Positions 9,203 to 17,720 of a stretch of 64,000 nt of DNA are shown piece after piece. Source of the stretch: an uncultured Pseudomonadota bacterium (GTDB lineage Bacteria; Pseudomonadota; Gammaproteobacteria; Methylococcales; Methylomonadaceae); the NCBI GenBank assembly GCA_903870545.1, contig CAIQDI010000006.1, positions 124,001 to 188,000 on the forward strand, read 5' to 3'. Made by a program: the position numbers and the translations under genes. Within the stretch, counting starts at the first letter, position 1, and every line of letters begins with the position of its first letter. Below the pieces are notes generated by a model that was given only the letters and a program-made list of their open reading frames with translations, was not told the origin of the DNA and ran no database searches.

Positions 9203-12200
9203 GCCACTATAACGAAGAGCAACTGCAACAAGCACTGCGCCAATGCGAGAGAGAACCTATTCATCAAATAAGTCAAATTCAGTCTCACGGTGCCTTACTG
9301 GTGTTGAGTGCCGACAGCCAACATATCGTGTTGCAGGCAAGTGAAAATCTCTCCAATTTTTTTGACTCTCCTATCGATGGAGCGTTAGGCAAGTCGCTTG
9401 TCGAACTACTAGGCATAAAATCCGCCATGCAGATCGAGCAGCTAATTCACAATATCGACAAAGAAAATAGCACAAACAGGTTAGTGCGTGTCGTCCTGCA
9501 CCAACAGCCAGTGAACTTACAGGTACGCTTGTTTGTTTCAGGTGGGATGTTTGTTTTGGAGTTGTTTCATGATGACACCCATCAGACTAAACACCTGCAA
9601 GAGTTGCTTGTGTTAATGAAGCAGGCATTACCTGATTTAGATGTCGATACTGACAGCAACTACTTTGCTCAGATAGTGACGCTGGTGCGGGAGTTCACCG
9701 GATTCGACAGAGTCATGGTTTATCGTTTTGATACCAATTGGGATGGTGAAGTCATCGCTGAAAGTCGTGAGGAGACAACCACATCTTATCTGGGGTTACA
9801 CTTTCCGGCCAGTGATATTCCACCGCAAGCGCGTCGGCTTTATACCTGTAATCTGGTTCGTGAAGTAGCCGATATTGAAGGTCAATCTGTCTCCATATTG
9901 CCAGCACTGAACCCTGTTTCCAAAGAGCCACTGGATATGACTTATTCGATCTTGCGGAGTTTTTCTCCCGTGCATATCGAATATCTGAAAAATATGGGTG
10001 TGCAAGCCACGATGTCAATTTCACTGCTACAAGATGGGCGGCTTTGGGGGTTGATCGTTTGCCATCACATGACGGCAAAACGAGTATCCAATACGCTGCA
10101 TGACATGGCAGAATTTATTAGCCGAATGGTTAGTGTAAAGCTCACTTCGATTATGTCGCTAGAGCATAGCAATCAGCTCAATAAGGCACTCCATATTATT
10201 GGAGAATTACTTGAATATATTACTGTTGATGACGAAGCAACGATTCTGACTCGATTGCTTCCGGAACTGCTGAATCTATCGAAGGCAACGGGAATTGTTA
10301 TGCTGGTTGAAGGCAAACGTTATCAGCAGGGTGACGTACCTGATGAGAAAGCCGTCAGCGGTCTTCTGGTTTGGCTGGGTAAACAGAAGTCAGGGGTTTT
10401 TAGTAGCCATCATCTGTCGCAGCAGTTTGAGCCTGCTCGCGATTATGCAGACTGTGCGTCCGGATTGCTGGCGATGCCGATTACTGACGATATGCGAAAT
10501 TGCATTATTTGGTTACGCAAGGAAAAATTGTGTACGGTGCATTGGGCAGGCAATGCCAAGAAAATGCTTCATACAAAGTTAGATGACGGCTTGCATATTT
10601 CGCCGCGTGTATCTTTTGAAGTCTGGTCAGAAGCTGCTCGTGGATACAGTGTTCCCTGGTCTCTCGTCGAAATAAACGTCACCGAGATGCTTGGGATTAC
10701 GCTAACCGAAGCCTTGTCACAAAAAAGCCGATTAGAACAAGTGCTGAAAAAACAGCAACAGAGCGATGCCGATTTACGCATTGCTGCAATAGCCTTTGAG
10801 ACTCAGGAAGGTGCCATGATTTGTGACGATAAAGGTATCATACTTCGGGTGAATCGCGCTTTCACTCGAATCACCGGCTACTCTGCCGAAGAAGTCATCG
10901 GCAAGAACCCACGTCTACTCAAATCGGCAATCCACGACGAACACTTTTATGCCGCCATGTGGGATAAGATTAAAAATACCGGCAGCTGGTATGGTGAAGT
11001 TTGTAACCGTTGCAAACATGGCGGGCTGTATACCGAATGGTTAAACATCTCCACCGTAATCGATGCCAACGGGCAAGTTATCAATTACGTCGCAGTATTC
11101 ACCGACATTAGCGCAACCAAGAAAGCAGAAGAAATTATACACAACCTGGCTTTCTTCAACCCTTTGACCGGATTGCCTAACCGTCGTTTTCTGATGGAGC
11201 AGTTGCTGCTAGCCATGAACTCTAGCACGCAGAAACTTAATTACGGCGCATTGTTGTTTATCGATTTGGATAACTTTAAAGAATTAAATGTCAAAGGCTA
11301 CGATATTGGCGACTTGATGCTAATAGAGGTCGGCAACCGCCTACGACATTGTGCGGGACGCATCGACACGGTTGCTTGTTTGGGCGGCGATGATTTCGTG
11401 GTCATGCTGGAGGAACTCAGTGTGGAAATCGATCAGGCTGCAACTCAAGCAAACAACTTTGCTGAGAAAATCCGTCTGGCTATCAGTCAGCCTTTCGACT
11501 TGGCTGGTGTGCAATGCAATATTTCTGTCAGTATCGGCATCAGCCTGTTTAGAAACAATGAAATCAGTGTCGATAATTTGCTCGAATACGCCGATACCGC
11601 TATGTATCAAGCCAAACAATCTGGGCGTAACACCATTCGTTTCTTTGATCCCACTACGCACGCCGCGATGGAAGCGCGTATTGAACTGGAAGGAGATTTG
11701 CTCAGAGCCTTGCCGAACGGTCAATTTGAGCTGTATTACCAACTACAAGTGGATCACAGCGGAAAAACCCTGGGTGCCGAAGTGTTAATACGCTGGCATC
11801 ATCCTAAATGGGGCTTGGTATCACCGCTCCAGTTTATCCCGCTGGCTGAGGCAAGTGGTTTGATTGTGCCGATAGGTTCGTGGGTGTTGGAAACGGCTTG
11901 CGCTCAACTAAAATGCTGGGAGCAAAACGAGCATGCCCAACATTTACAGCTGGCAGTCAACGTCAGTGCGCTTCAGTTTCGTCAGCCGGACTTCGTGGCG
12001 CAGGTTTGCACGGTACTAGAAAAATACGCCATCAAGCCTGATTTGCTTAAACTGGAACTCACCGAAAGCCTGGTACTGGACAACGTTGAGGACACTATAT
12101 TTAAGATGAAAACACTGAGAGAAATCGGTGTGCATTTCTCGATGGACGATTTTGGTACTGGCTTTTCCTCGCTAGCTTATCTGTCACAACTGCCACTAGA

Positions 12201-12441
12201 TCAGCTGAAAATCGATCAGTCTTTTGTGCGTAATATCGGCGTGAAACCTACCGATGCCGTGATTGTGCAGACTATCATTGGTATGGCTAAAAATCTTGAG
12301 ATGAATGTTATTGCTGAAGGTGTAGAAACAGAGCAACAGCGTAATTTTCTCGAGCAGAATAGCTGTATTCACTATCAAGGTTACTTGTTTGGCAAGCCGG
12401 TTCCGTTAAATGAGTTTGAAGCACTGTTGAAGCTAGACTAG
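9199..12441 (+). CDS. bphP: Bacteriophytochrome with PAS, degenerate GGDEF and EAL output domains
   Basis: This is a red/far-red photoreceptor joined to cyclic-di-GMP domains. Cys16 (QCEREPIHQ) is the expected biliverdin attachment site. A PAS-GAF-PHY core fills about residues 16-510, with PASDIP near 203 and the PHY tongue motif PRVSF near 468. A PAS domain follows at about 525-645, GGDEF at about 650-815, and EAL at about 832-1075. The GGDEF motif reads GGDDF and the metal/GTP loop before it is one residue short (FKELNVKGYDIGD). The EAL motif reads EVL, but NVS, ELTES, DDFGTGFSSL, KIDQSF and AEGVE are present. I infer phosphodiesterase output and a weak or regulatory GGDEF. It is coupled to bphO. 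Confidence 0.95.
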   Translation: MSHYNEEQLQQALRQCEREPIHQISQIQSHGALLVLSADSQHIVLQASENLSNFFDSPIDGALGKSLVELLGIKSAMQIEQLIHNIDKENSTNRLVRVVLHQQPVNLQVRLFVSGGMFVLELFHDDTHQTKHLQELLVLMKQALPDLDVDTDSNYFAQIVTLVREFTGFDRVMVYRFDTNWDGEVIAESREETTTSYLGLHFPASDIPPQARRLYTCNLVREVADIEGQSVSILPALNPVSKEPLDMTYSILRSFSPVHIEYLKNMGVQATMSISLLQDGRLWGLIVCHHMTAKRVSNTLHDMAEFISRMVSVKLTSIMSLEHSNQLNKALHIIGELLEYITVDDEATILTRLLPELLNLSKATGIVMLVEGKRYQQGDVPDEKAVSGLLVWLGKQKSGVFSSHHLSQQFEPARDYADCASGLLAMPITDDMRNCIIWLRKEKLCTVHWAGNAKKMLHTKLDDGLHISPRVSFEVWSEAARGYSVPWSLVEINVTEMLGITLTEALSQKSRLEQVLKKQQQSDADLRIAAIAFETQEGAMICDDKGIILRVNRAFTRITGYSAEEVIGKNPRLLKSAIHDEHFYAAMWDKIKNTGSWYGEVCNRCKHGGLYTEWLNISTVIDANGQVINYVAVFTDISATKKAEEIIHNLAFFNPLTGLPNRRFLMEQLLLAMNSSTQKLNYGALLFIDLDNFKELNVKGYDIGDLMLIEVGNRLRHCAGRIDTVACLGGDDFVVMLEELSVEIDQAATQANNFAEKIRLAISQPFDLAGVQCNISVSIGISLFRNNEISVDNLLEYADTAMYQAKQSGRNTIRFFDPTTHAAMEARIELEGDLLRALPNGQFELYYQLQVDHSGKTLGAEVLIRWHHPKWGLVSPLQFIPLAEASGLIVPIGSWVLETACAQLKCWEQNEHAQHLQLAVNVSALQFRQPDFVAQVCTVLEKYAIKPDLLKLELTESLVLDNVEDTIFKMKTLREIGVHFSMDDFGTGFSSLAYLSQLPLDQLKIDQSFVRNIGVKPTDAVIVQTIIGMAKNLEMNVIAEGVETEQQRNFLEQNSCIHYQGYLFGKPVPLNEFEALLKLD

Positions 12442-12499
12442 CTATCACCCTTTAAACAGGCTTTAACTTTATATCAGCGAAAACTAAGCACTATCAGGA

Positions 12500-12615
12500 G
12501 CTAGTCTGTGAAGTGAACCGTGCGGCAAGGCGGTCAGCAGCAGAAACCAGCAATAATGCTGGTTTGCTCACTGACAATAAGGAATCCCCGCTTTTCAGGG
12601 CGGGGAAAATGTCAA
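12500..12615 (+). mobile_element. Probable orphan right end of an IS200/IS605-type element
   Basis: A perfect hairpin (AAACCAGCA at 12544-12552 with TGCTGGTTT at 12557-12565) is followed by GGAATCCCCGC, a short loop, GCGGGG (12586-12605) and AAAATGTCAA. The GGAATCCCC...GGGG...ATGTCAA pattern is, from memory, that of IS200/IS605 right ends, which double as the omega-RNA scaffold of TnpB. No tnpA or tnpB frame is present nearby, so only the end remains. It lies directly after the phytochrome pair. The identification rests on motif recall rather than alignment. Confidence 0.45.
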
Positions 12616-12661
12616 AAATACATTCATTTATGCTCAATGAAGTAGTCCAGGATAAATCAAA

Positions 12662-13285
12662 TTAGCTCGCGTATTTCACAGTGCAACCATAAGGTTTGGT
12701 GGTTGATTTTGAAATAGCTTTACCGGCTGCAAGTTCATTCAACGCAGCACTAATATAATTTTCTGCTTTAGGCACATCGGCTTTGTCTGCGGAAGGAATG
12801 CTGTCAATGCCACCTTTGTAAATTAATACACCTTTTGGATTGATAATGAAAAACTGCGGTGTGTTGGTTGCGCCGTAAAGTTTTCCGATTTCACCCGATG
12901 GATCAAATACGGTGTTGCTTGGCGTTGCACCACGTTCAGTATTTATTTTTTTAGCTGTTGCGGCATCGACAAAACCTTGTTTTCCTTCGGCTGAAGAAAT
13001 CACTTGTAACCAAACAATGCCTTGTGCAGCGGCTTGTTTTTGTAAATTCGGAATGTTGCTTGTTTCATAATGTTTTTTTACAAACGGACATTCATGATTT
13101 GTCCATTCTAAAATCACAGTTTTACCCAAAAAATCGGCTAAATTAACGGCGTTGCCATTTGCAGTGGCGGCATTTGAAAACACAGGTGCTGGTTGATTTA
13201 CAAGTGGTTCAGCATTCGCAATCATCGAGATAAATGCTAAAAAAAGACCTGTAAAAAACAATTTAGAAAAACGACGAACTAACAT
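12662..13285 (-). CDS. Secreted thioredoxin-fold protein (redoxin, AhpC/TSA-like)
   Basis: A signal peptide (cleavage near ISMIANA) leads into a thioredoxin fold of about 160 residues with the segment EWTNHECPFVKKHY. This carries one cysteine rather than CxxC, followed by NTPQFFIINPKGVLIYKG, the typical cis-Pro and beta-hairpin region. A second cysteine lies near the C-terminus (PYGCTVKY). These features fit periplasmic redoxins or peroxiredoxin-like proteins. AAGGAAG precedes the ATG by six bases. It lies 79 bases downstream of the DsbD-like gene, which may supply its reducing power. Confidence 0.8.
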   Translation of the reverse strand: MLVRRFSKLFFTGLFLAFISMIANAEPLVNQPAPVFSNAATANGNAVNLADFLGKTVILEWTNHECPFVKKHYETSNIPNLQKQAAAQGIVWLQVISSAEGKQGFVDAATAKKINTERGATPSNTVFDPSGEIGKLYGATNTPQFFIINPKGVLIYKGGIDSIPSADKADVPKAENYISAALNELAAGKAISKSTTKPYGCTVKYAS

Positions 13286-13363
13286 GTAACTTCCTTAAAA
13301 ATTTCGTAATTGAATACAGCGCGACGGCTGTTTAATAATTTTTTGTTACTTCAAATTAACTCG

Positions 13364-15472
13364 CTACAACATATTAACCTCCTTTGCGGCAAATGCTTGA
13401 AGCACGATTTCAGGTGTGAGAATTTGTGGCAAAATATCGGGACTGGTGTTTATTCCTGCCGGATAATACAAATAAAGCGGTACGCCACTACGTCCAAATT
13501 CAGAAAGGATTTTCGTAATTTCAGCATCACGATTTGTCCAATCGCCTTTCAAATAAGTAATGCCGCGTTTTTTAAATTCATCTTTAACGGACGATTGACT
13601 TAAAGCGACTTTTTCATTAACTAAACAGCTAATACACCACGCAGCGGTAAAATTAACAAAAACAGGTTTTCCTTCGGCACGCAAAGCGCGTAGGCGTTCT
13701 GCGCTGTAAGGTTCAACATTTTTTTCTGCGGTGTTTTCACTGTTTTCAACCGTCACCGCCGCCGAAGTTTCTATTCCAAAATAACCGCTCATTAACGCGG
13801 TCATCAAAGCAGCAATCGCCAAACCGGTGCTGATTCGTTGCGTAAAAATTCCAGAAAATTTTGTCGTTTCATAAAGCCACGCCGCGAAGCTAATTAAAAC
13901 CATACCGCCTAACGCAATCACAATTGAATTTACGCCAGCTTGTTGGACTAAAACCCAAACTAACCAAACCGCCGCCGCATACATCGGGAATGCCATCGCT
14001 TGTTTTAATCTATCCATCCACACACCTGGTTTTGGTAAATACCGTTGCAATGATGGGCTATAACTGAGTAGCAAATAAGGTAACGCTAGCCCAAATCCTA
14101 AACTGATAAAAACGGCGAGTAAGGCAAAAGGCGGTTGGCTTAATGCGAAACCTAATGCCGCGCCCATGAAAGGAGCGGTGCAAGGTGTCGCCACAATGGT
14201 GGCTAATACGCCTGTAAAAAAACTACCTGAATAACCTGATTTTTGTGTCAGTGAAGAACCCACGCCAATAATCGAACCACCAATACTAAATACACCGGAC
14301 AAACTTAGTCCGACGGCAAACATCAAATACGCCACAATCAAAACAAACAGCGGTGATTGAAATTGAAATCCCCAACCAATTTGTGCGCCGCCCGCTTTTA
14401 ACAGAATTAACAAAACACCCAGTAAAATAAAACTCACTAAAATGCCAGCGGTATACGCTAAACCTTGTAACTTAGTTTCCGTTGGGGATTGTTGCGCGTG
14501 TTTAAGTAGCGATAAGGCTTTAATCGAAAGCACGGGAAAAACACACGGCATCAAATTTAAAATAATGCCGCCCAACAATGCCAATAACATTGCCGATGAA
14601 AGCACTAAGTCCGATTGTTCAGCCGTTTTTGCATTGGGCGCAACGTCGTCCAAAACAACATCCACGCTGTAACCGCGTGTCGAAATATCACCGTTATTTT
14701 CGGTAACTGCCAAAATACCTTTTAACGCATTACCTGTTGTAATGGGCGAATCGCCTGATTTTAATTGCAGTTCAATAGCATTCCCGACAATTTTTTGCGA
14801 TTGTTCTGCACTGTGGTTAATACGTCCCCATTCTTCAGGATAAAAAGCGATGTTTTGAATTGAAGGCGATTTTAATTCGTCGCCAACAATTCGCAGTGTG
14901 AGAAAGTGGTCGTGTTGTTCGAGCGTTATTTTCCAAGGACTTGGAATGGGTAAATTGGCGCGAGCTTGCTCAATCAAAAGACTGCCGCGCCCTGTGTCGG
15001 TATTTAAATCAACGACTGGTAATTCCAACGCCAATTCTACTTCTTGAGGAATACAGGTTTCTTCGCAAACTAACCAATTCACTTTTGCTTTAATCGGAAA
15101 TTGACTCCCCACAACGGCATCTTTTGAAATTTTCAAACTCGATAACAACGTGATTTCGTGGTCATAACCAAAATTTACAACAGGTCCCGAGCGAATCAAA
15201 TTAGGCGTTGCCCATTGAATTTCACCTGCTAACGAACCCGCTGGCAAATCATAGTTAATGGTCGTTGGTAAACCCGAATCACCTGGATTTTTCCAATAAG
15301 TGTGCCAATGCGGAATGATGCGTTGATTAACGCCGATTAGAATTTCATCACCTGCATGAACTGCATTTACTGAGGCAATAAGTTGTGCTTTAACCTGTTC
15401 TGTCGCCGCTTCATAAGATGCGGCATGAACATCAAACGCAATCAGTGAAAGCAAAAAAAATAACTGTCTCAT
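13364..15472 (-). CDS. dsbD: DsbD/ScsB-like thiol:disulfide interchange protein
   Basis: This protein moves electrons from cytoplasmic thioredoxin to periplasmic partners. It has a signal peptide, an N-terminal periplasmic beta domain (to about residue 260) of the DsbD-alpha type, and a polytopic core with the two redox cysteines in NLMPCVFPVLS and VATPCTAPFMG. A C-terminal thioredoxin domain carries WCISC. I prefer the ATG at 15472, which fits the signal peptide MRQLFFLLSLIAF; the longest frame uses a GTG at 15490. It starts about 20 bases after the HbpS-like gene and is followed by the redoxin, suggesting one operon for periplasmic thiol and heme-protein maintenance. Confidence 0.9.
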   Translation of the reverse strand: MRQLFFLLSLIAFDVHAASYEAATEQVKAQLIASVNAVHAGDEILIGVNQRIIPHWHTYWKNPGDSGLPTTINYDLPAGSLAGEIQWATPNLIRSGPVVNFGYDHEITLLSSLKISKDAVVGSQFPIKAKVNWLVCEETCIPQEVELALELPVVDLNTDTGRGSLLIEQARANLPIPSPWKITLEQHDHFLTLRIVGDELKSPSIQNIAFYPEEWGRINHSAEQSQKIVGNAIELQLKSGDSPITTGNALKGILAVTENNGDISTRGYSVDVVLDDVAPNAKTAEQSDLVLSSAMLLALLGGIILNLMPCVFPVLSIKALSLLKHAQQSPTETKLQGLAYTAGILVSFILLGVLLILLKAGGAQIGWGFQFQSPLFVLIVAYLMFAVGLSLSGVFSIGGSIIGVGSSLTQKSGYSGSFFTGVLATIVATPCTAPFMGAALGFALSQPPFALLAVFISLGFGLALPYLLLSYSPSLQRYLPKPGVWMDRLKQAMAFPMYAAAVWLVWVLVQQAGVNSIVIALGGMVLISFAAWLYETTKFSGIFTQRISTGLAIAALMTALMSGYFGIETSAAVTVENSENTAEKNVEPYSAERLRALRAEGKPVFVNFTAAWCISCLVNEKVALSQSSVKDEFKKRGITYLKGDWTNRDAEITKILSEFGRSGVPLYLYYPAGINTSPDILPQILTPEIVLQAFAAKEVNML

Positions 15473-15492
15473 AACGTTTACGATAGCCACGT

Positions 15493-16020
15493 TTATTTTT
15501 GACGTGCTTCAAATTTATCAATGCCCGCTAACGCACATTCTTCGTCAGTTTTTGCACCACCCACACCGATTGCGCCAATAATTTCATCTCCGTTTTTAAT
15601 TAACACGCCACCAGGGCGAGCATTAAAATTGGGATTGGCGGCAATTTTTGCAGCCAGTTCTTTATCTGTGCCAATTTTGGCAAACAATTCACTGGTTGCC
15701 GCTTTGAAATGCAATGCCGTGATGGCTTTATTGGTGCTGGATAAAACACCTCTTTCTGACGCGCCATCTGAGGCGAGCAACACTTTGAGTACGCCAGCAG
15801 AATCGACAACACTCACACCACTAGATTGTCCGCCTTTGTCCAAACAGGCTTCAATTGCAGCTTGGGCGGCTTCAATTGACGATTCTAATGTGGGACCATG
15901 TGCAGCAGGTTGAGGTGGTTTTTTTGCAGCATCATTTGCAGGCGGTGGTGCTGCGTATGTTAACGAAGCCGCGACAACAAGAAAAAGAGCAGCAATATAT
16001 TCAATCGTTTTGTTTATCAT
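15493..16020 (-). CDS. Secreted GlcG/HbpS family heme-binding protein
   Basis: After a signal peptide and a Pro/Ala-rich linker, the protein shows the GlcG/HbpS (DUF336) fold: an N-terminal helix, GVSVVDSAGVLKVLLASDGA, a middle segment on helix turnover, and NARPGGVLIKNGDEIIGAIGVGGAKTDEE. HbpS of Streptomyces binds heme and degrades it under redox stress; other members are of unknown role. The length (175) suits a single domain with an export signal. It sits between a haloperoxidase-like gene and dsbD, so a periplasmic heme or redox function is plausible but unproven. Confidence 0.87.
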   Translation of the reverse strand: MINKTIEYIAALFLVVAASLTYAAPPPANDAAKKPPQPAAHGPTLESSIEAAQAAIEACLDKGGQSSGVSVVDSAGVLKVLLASDGASERGVLSSTNKAITALHFKAATSELFAKIGTDKELAAKIAANPNFNARPGGVLIKNGDEIIGAIGVGGAKTDEECALAGIDKFEARQK

Positions 16021-16044
16021 TTATATGTTTGTATCTTTGATAAT

Positions 16045-16078
16045 AAAAAATGGGACAAGAAAAAACGAACTTATCCCA
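16045..16078 (-). terminator. Rho-independent terminator after the haloperoxidase-like gene
   Basis: On the minus strand TGGGATAAG (16078-16070) pairs with CTTGTCCCA (16059-16051), with one G-T wobble, and is followed by six T. It separates the TonB-receptor/PAP2 transcript from the HbpS-dsbD genes. Confidence 0.75.
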
Positions 16079-16096
16079 ATGAGGAGGTGCAAAAAA

Positions 16097-17689
16097 TTAC
16101 AGCCCAAAGAATCCAGATTTATCTGAATTAGACGTGAAAATAGATTTTAGGTTTTTAGCATTTGCTACGTTAGCATTTGAATATAGACCTAACTTTGCAG
16201 CGGCGGGATCTTTTTGGTCTTTAATGATGGCATCCGCAACACTTAAGCCAAGCGTTTGTCCTTGGTAATCATCATTGGCAAAATGAACACCTAAATAAAT
16301 ACGGCTGCGACCGTTTTCAAGTTGCAATTGCGAAAAAGTATCTACGCGGCGGGTTGTGGCATCATTGCCTTTTATGGGAACGCTGAGTTTACCCGTACCG
16401 TTATTTGTACCGATTAACCACGGTAATGTAGTGAGCGTAATCGCAGTGCCTTTTTTATCGATTTTGTCTGATTTGAAAAAGGCTCTGAGTATTTCTGTTC
16501 CCGCTGCAATGGTTGTACTATGCCCGCCTGTACTTGATGGATGGGATGGCGTTGTTCCCAATGGTTTCCATTTGTACTCCGTCACACTGCCGTCTGCATT
16601 GGCGTTAATCGCCGTAATGGGTCGCCAAAATGTTAAATCGTATTTAGATTGCCACGCTGCAATCCGCGCATCTGCCAACGCATTATCCAAAACGGCGAAT
16701 AATTTTGCATTTTCATCGACCGTTAAACCGCGACTAGAGGATGCAATTCGCGCCGTTTCGTTAATAAATAGTTCCGCGTCAGATTTGTAATAAAGAGCTT
16801 GTAAGATTTCGTCATCGGTTCGACTATTTGGATTTGCTGAATCTTGACCGTGCGTTTTTACAAAGTCTAATTCCGCTTTATATTCATCGCTGCCAACGAC
16901 AAGAGAGGGCGGAACAGCGGCTACCAGTTGTTGTTTTTTCAAAGTAGTTAAACTAAATGGCGTGACATTTTTCCAATTAAAATCAATGGCTGCCGCAGGT
17001 TTAATGGTTCCTGTTTCATCGAACCCGGTCGGCGCACCTGTAATGGGATCAACAGCACCCGCCGCGCCATTACTTGGTCGCCACAAACCAACACCTGGAT
17101 TGCCAGCAGCATTAGGAACAACCGTTCCATCTGCGGCAACGGAAAGATTCGTTGACGGTGTATAAGTCGTTCTAATGGCTGAAAAATCATTCGTCCGTGC
17201 AGCTAATGCTGCTTTTGCAGCGGCTTGACCAATTGCAATCACTGGATCGGTTGCGCTAACTCCTAACGCCGCTAAATCATTGGCTAATTGTGAATCCAAC
17301 CAAGTGCGTGTGGGTGTCCATGTTCCCGTTGCTGGATTGGGTAATAAACCCAGCAAAACATCATGCGCGGCTTGTGCAGCAGCGGCTTCGGCGGCAACAG
17401 AATTTCCTTTAATAGCGGCGGGCGAATCGTTGTGATAGTAATAACTACCTGAACTGAAATGATCGATGGCATTCACGGCATCAAATACCGCCCGCGCTTC
17501 AATCGCTTCAATGCGTGTTGCGACGTTGGAATTTTGAGCAATGCTTGCTGTTCCAGTTGTAGGCGACGTTGCCCCTTTCGTTGCCCAAATGGTGTACTTA
17601 TTCCAATCAGTCACCGCATCAGCCAATGCGTTATGACTTAAAAAAGACGCAGCTATTGCAATCGTAAGCACTGATAAATTATTTTTCAT
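16097..17689 (-). CDS. Secreted vanadium-haloperoxidase-like PAP2 protein
   Basis: The 530-residue protein has a signal peptide and the three-part PAP2/vanadium haloperoxidase signature. KYDLTFWRP near residue 345 fits KxxxxxxRP, HPSSTGGHST near 385 stands in place of PSGH, and SRIYLGVHFANDD near 457 fits SRxxxxxHxxxD. In homologues these residues hold vanadate or phosphate. The usual Ser before Gly-His appears as Gly here, so halide-oxidising activity should not be assumed. The gene follows the TonB receptor by 31 bases and ends before a terminator, so the two form a unit. This suggests that the enzyme acts on the receptor's ligand or a product of it. Confidence 0.85.
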   Translation of the reverse strand: MKNNLSVLTIAIAASFLSHNALADAVTDWNKYTIWATKGATSPTTGTASIAQNSNVATRIEAIEARAVFDAVNAIDHFSSGSYYYHNDSPAAIKGNSVAAEAAAAQAAHDVLLGLLPNPATGTWTPTRTWLDSQLANDLAALGVSATDPVIAIGQAAAKAALAARTNDFSAIRTTYTPSTNLSVAADGTVVPNAAGNPGVGLWRPSNGAAGAVDPITGAPTGFDETGTIKPAAAIDFNWKNVTPFSLTTLKKQQLVAAVPPSLVVGSDEYKAELDFVKTHGQDSANPNSRTDDEILQALYYKSDAELFINETARIASSSRGLTVDENAKLFAVLDNALADARIAAWQSKYDLTFWRPITAINANADGSVTEYKWKPLGTTPSHPSSTGGHSTTIAAGTEILRAFFKSDKIDKKGTAITLTTLPWLIGTNNGTGKLSVPIKGNDATTRRVDTFSQLQLENGRSRIYLGVHFANDDYQGQTLGLSVADAIIKDQKDPAAAKLGLYSNANVANAKNLKSIFTSNSDKSGFFGL

Positions 17690-17720
17690 ATAAATCTCGT
17701 TAAAATCAAATTGTTAAAAT

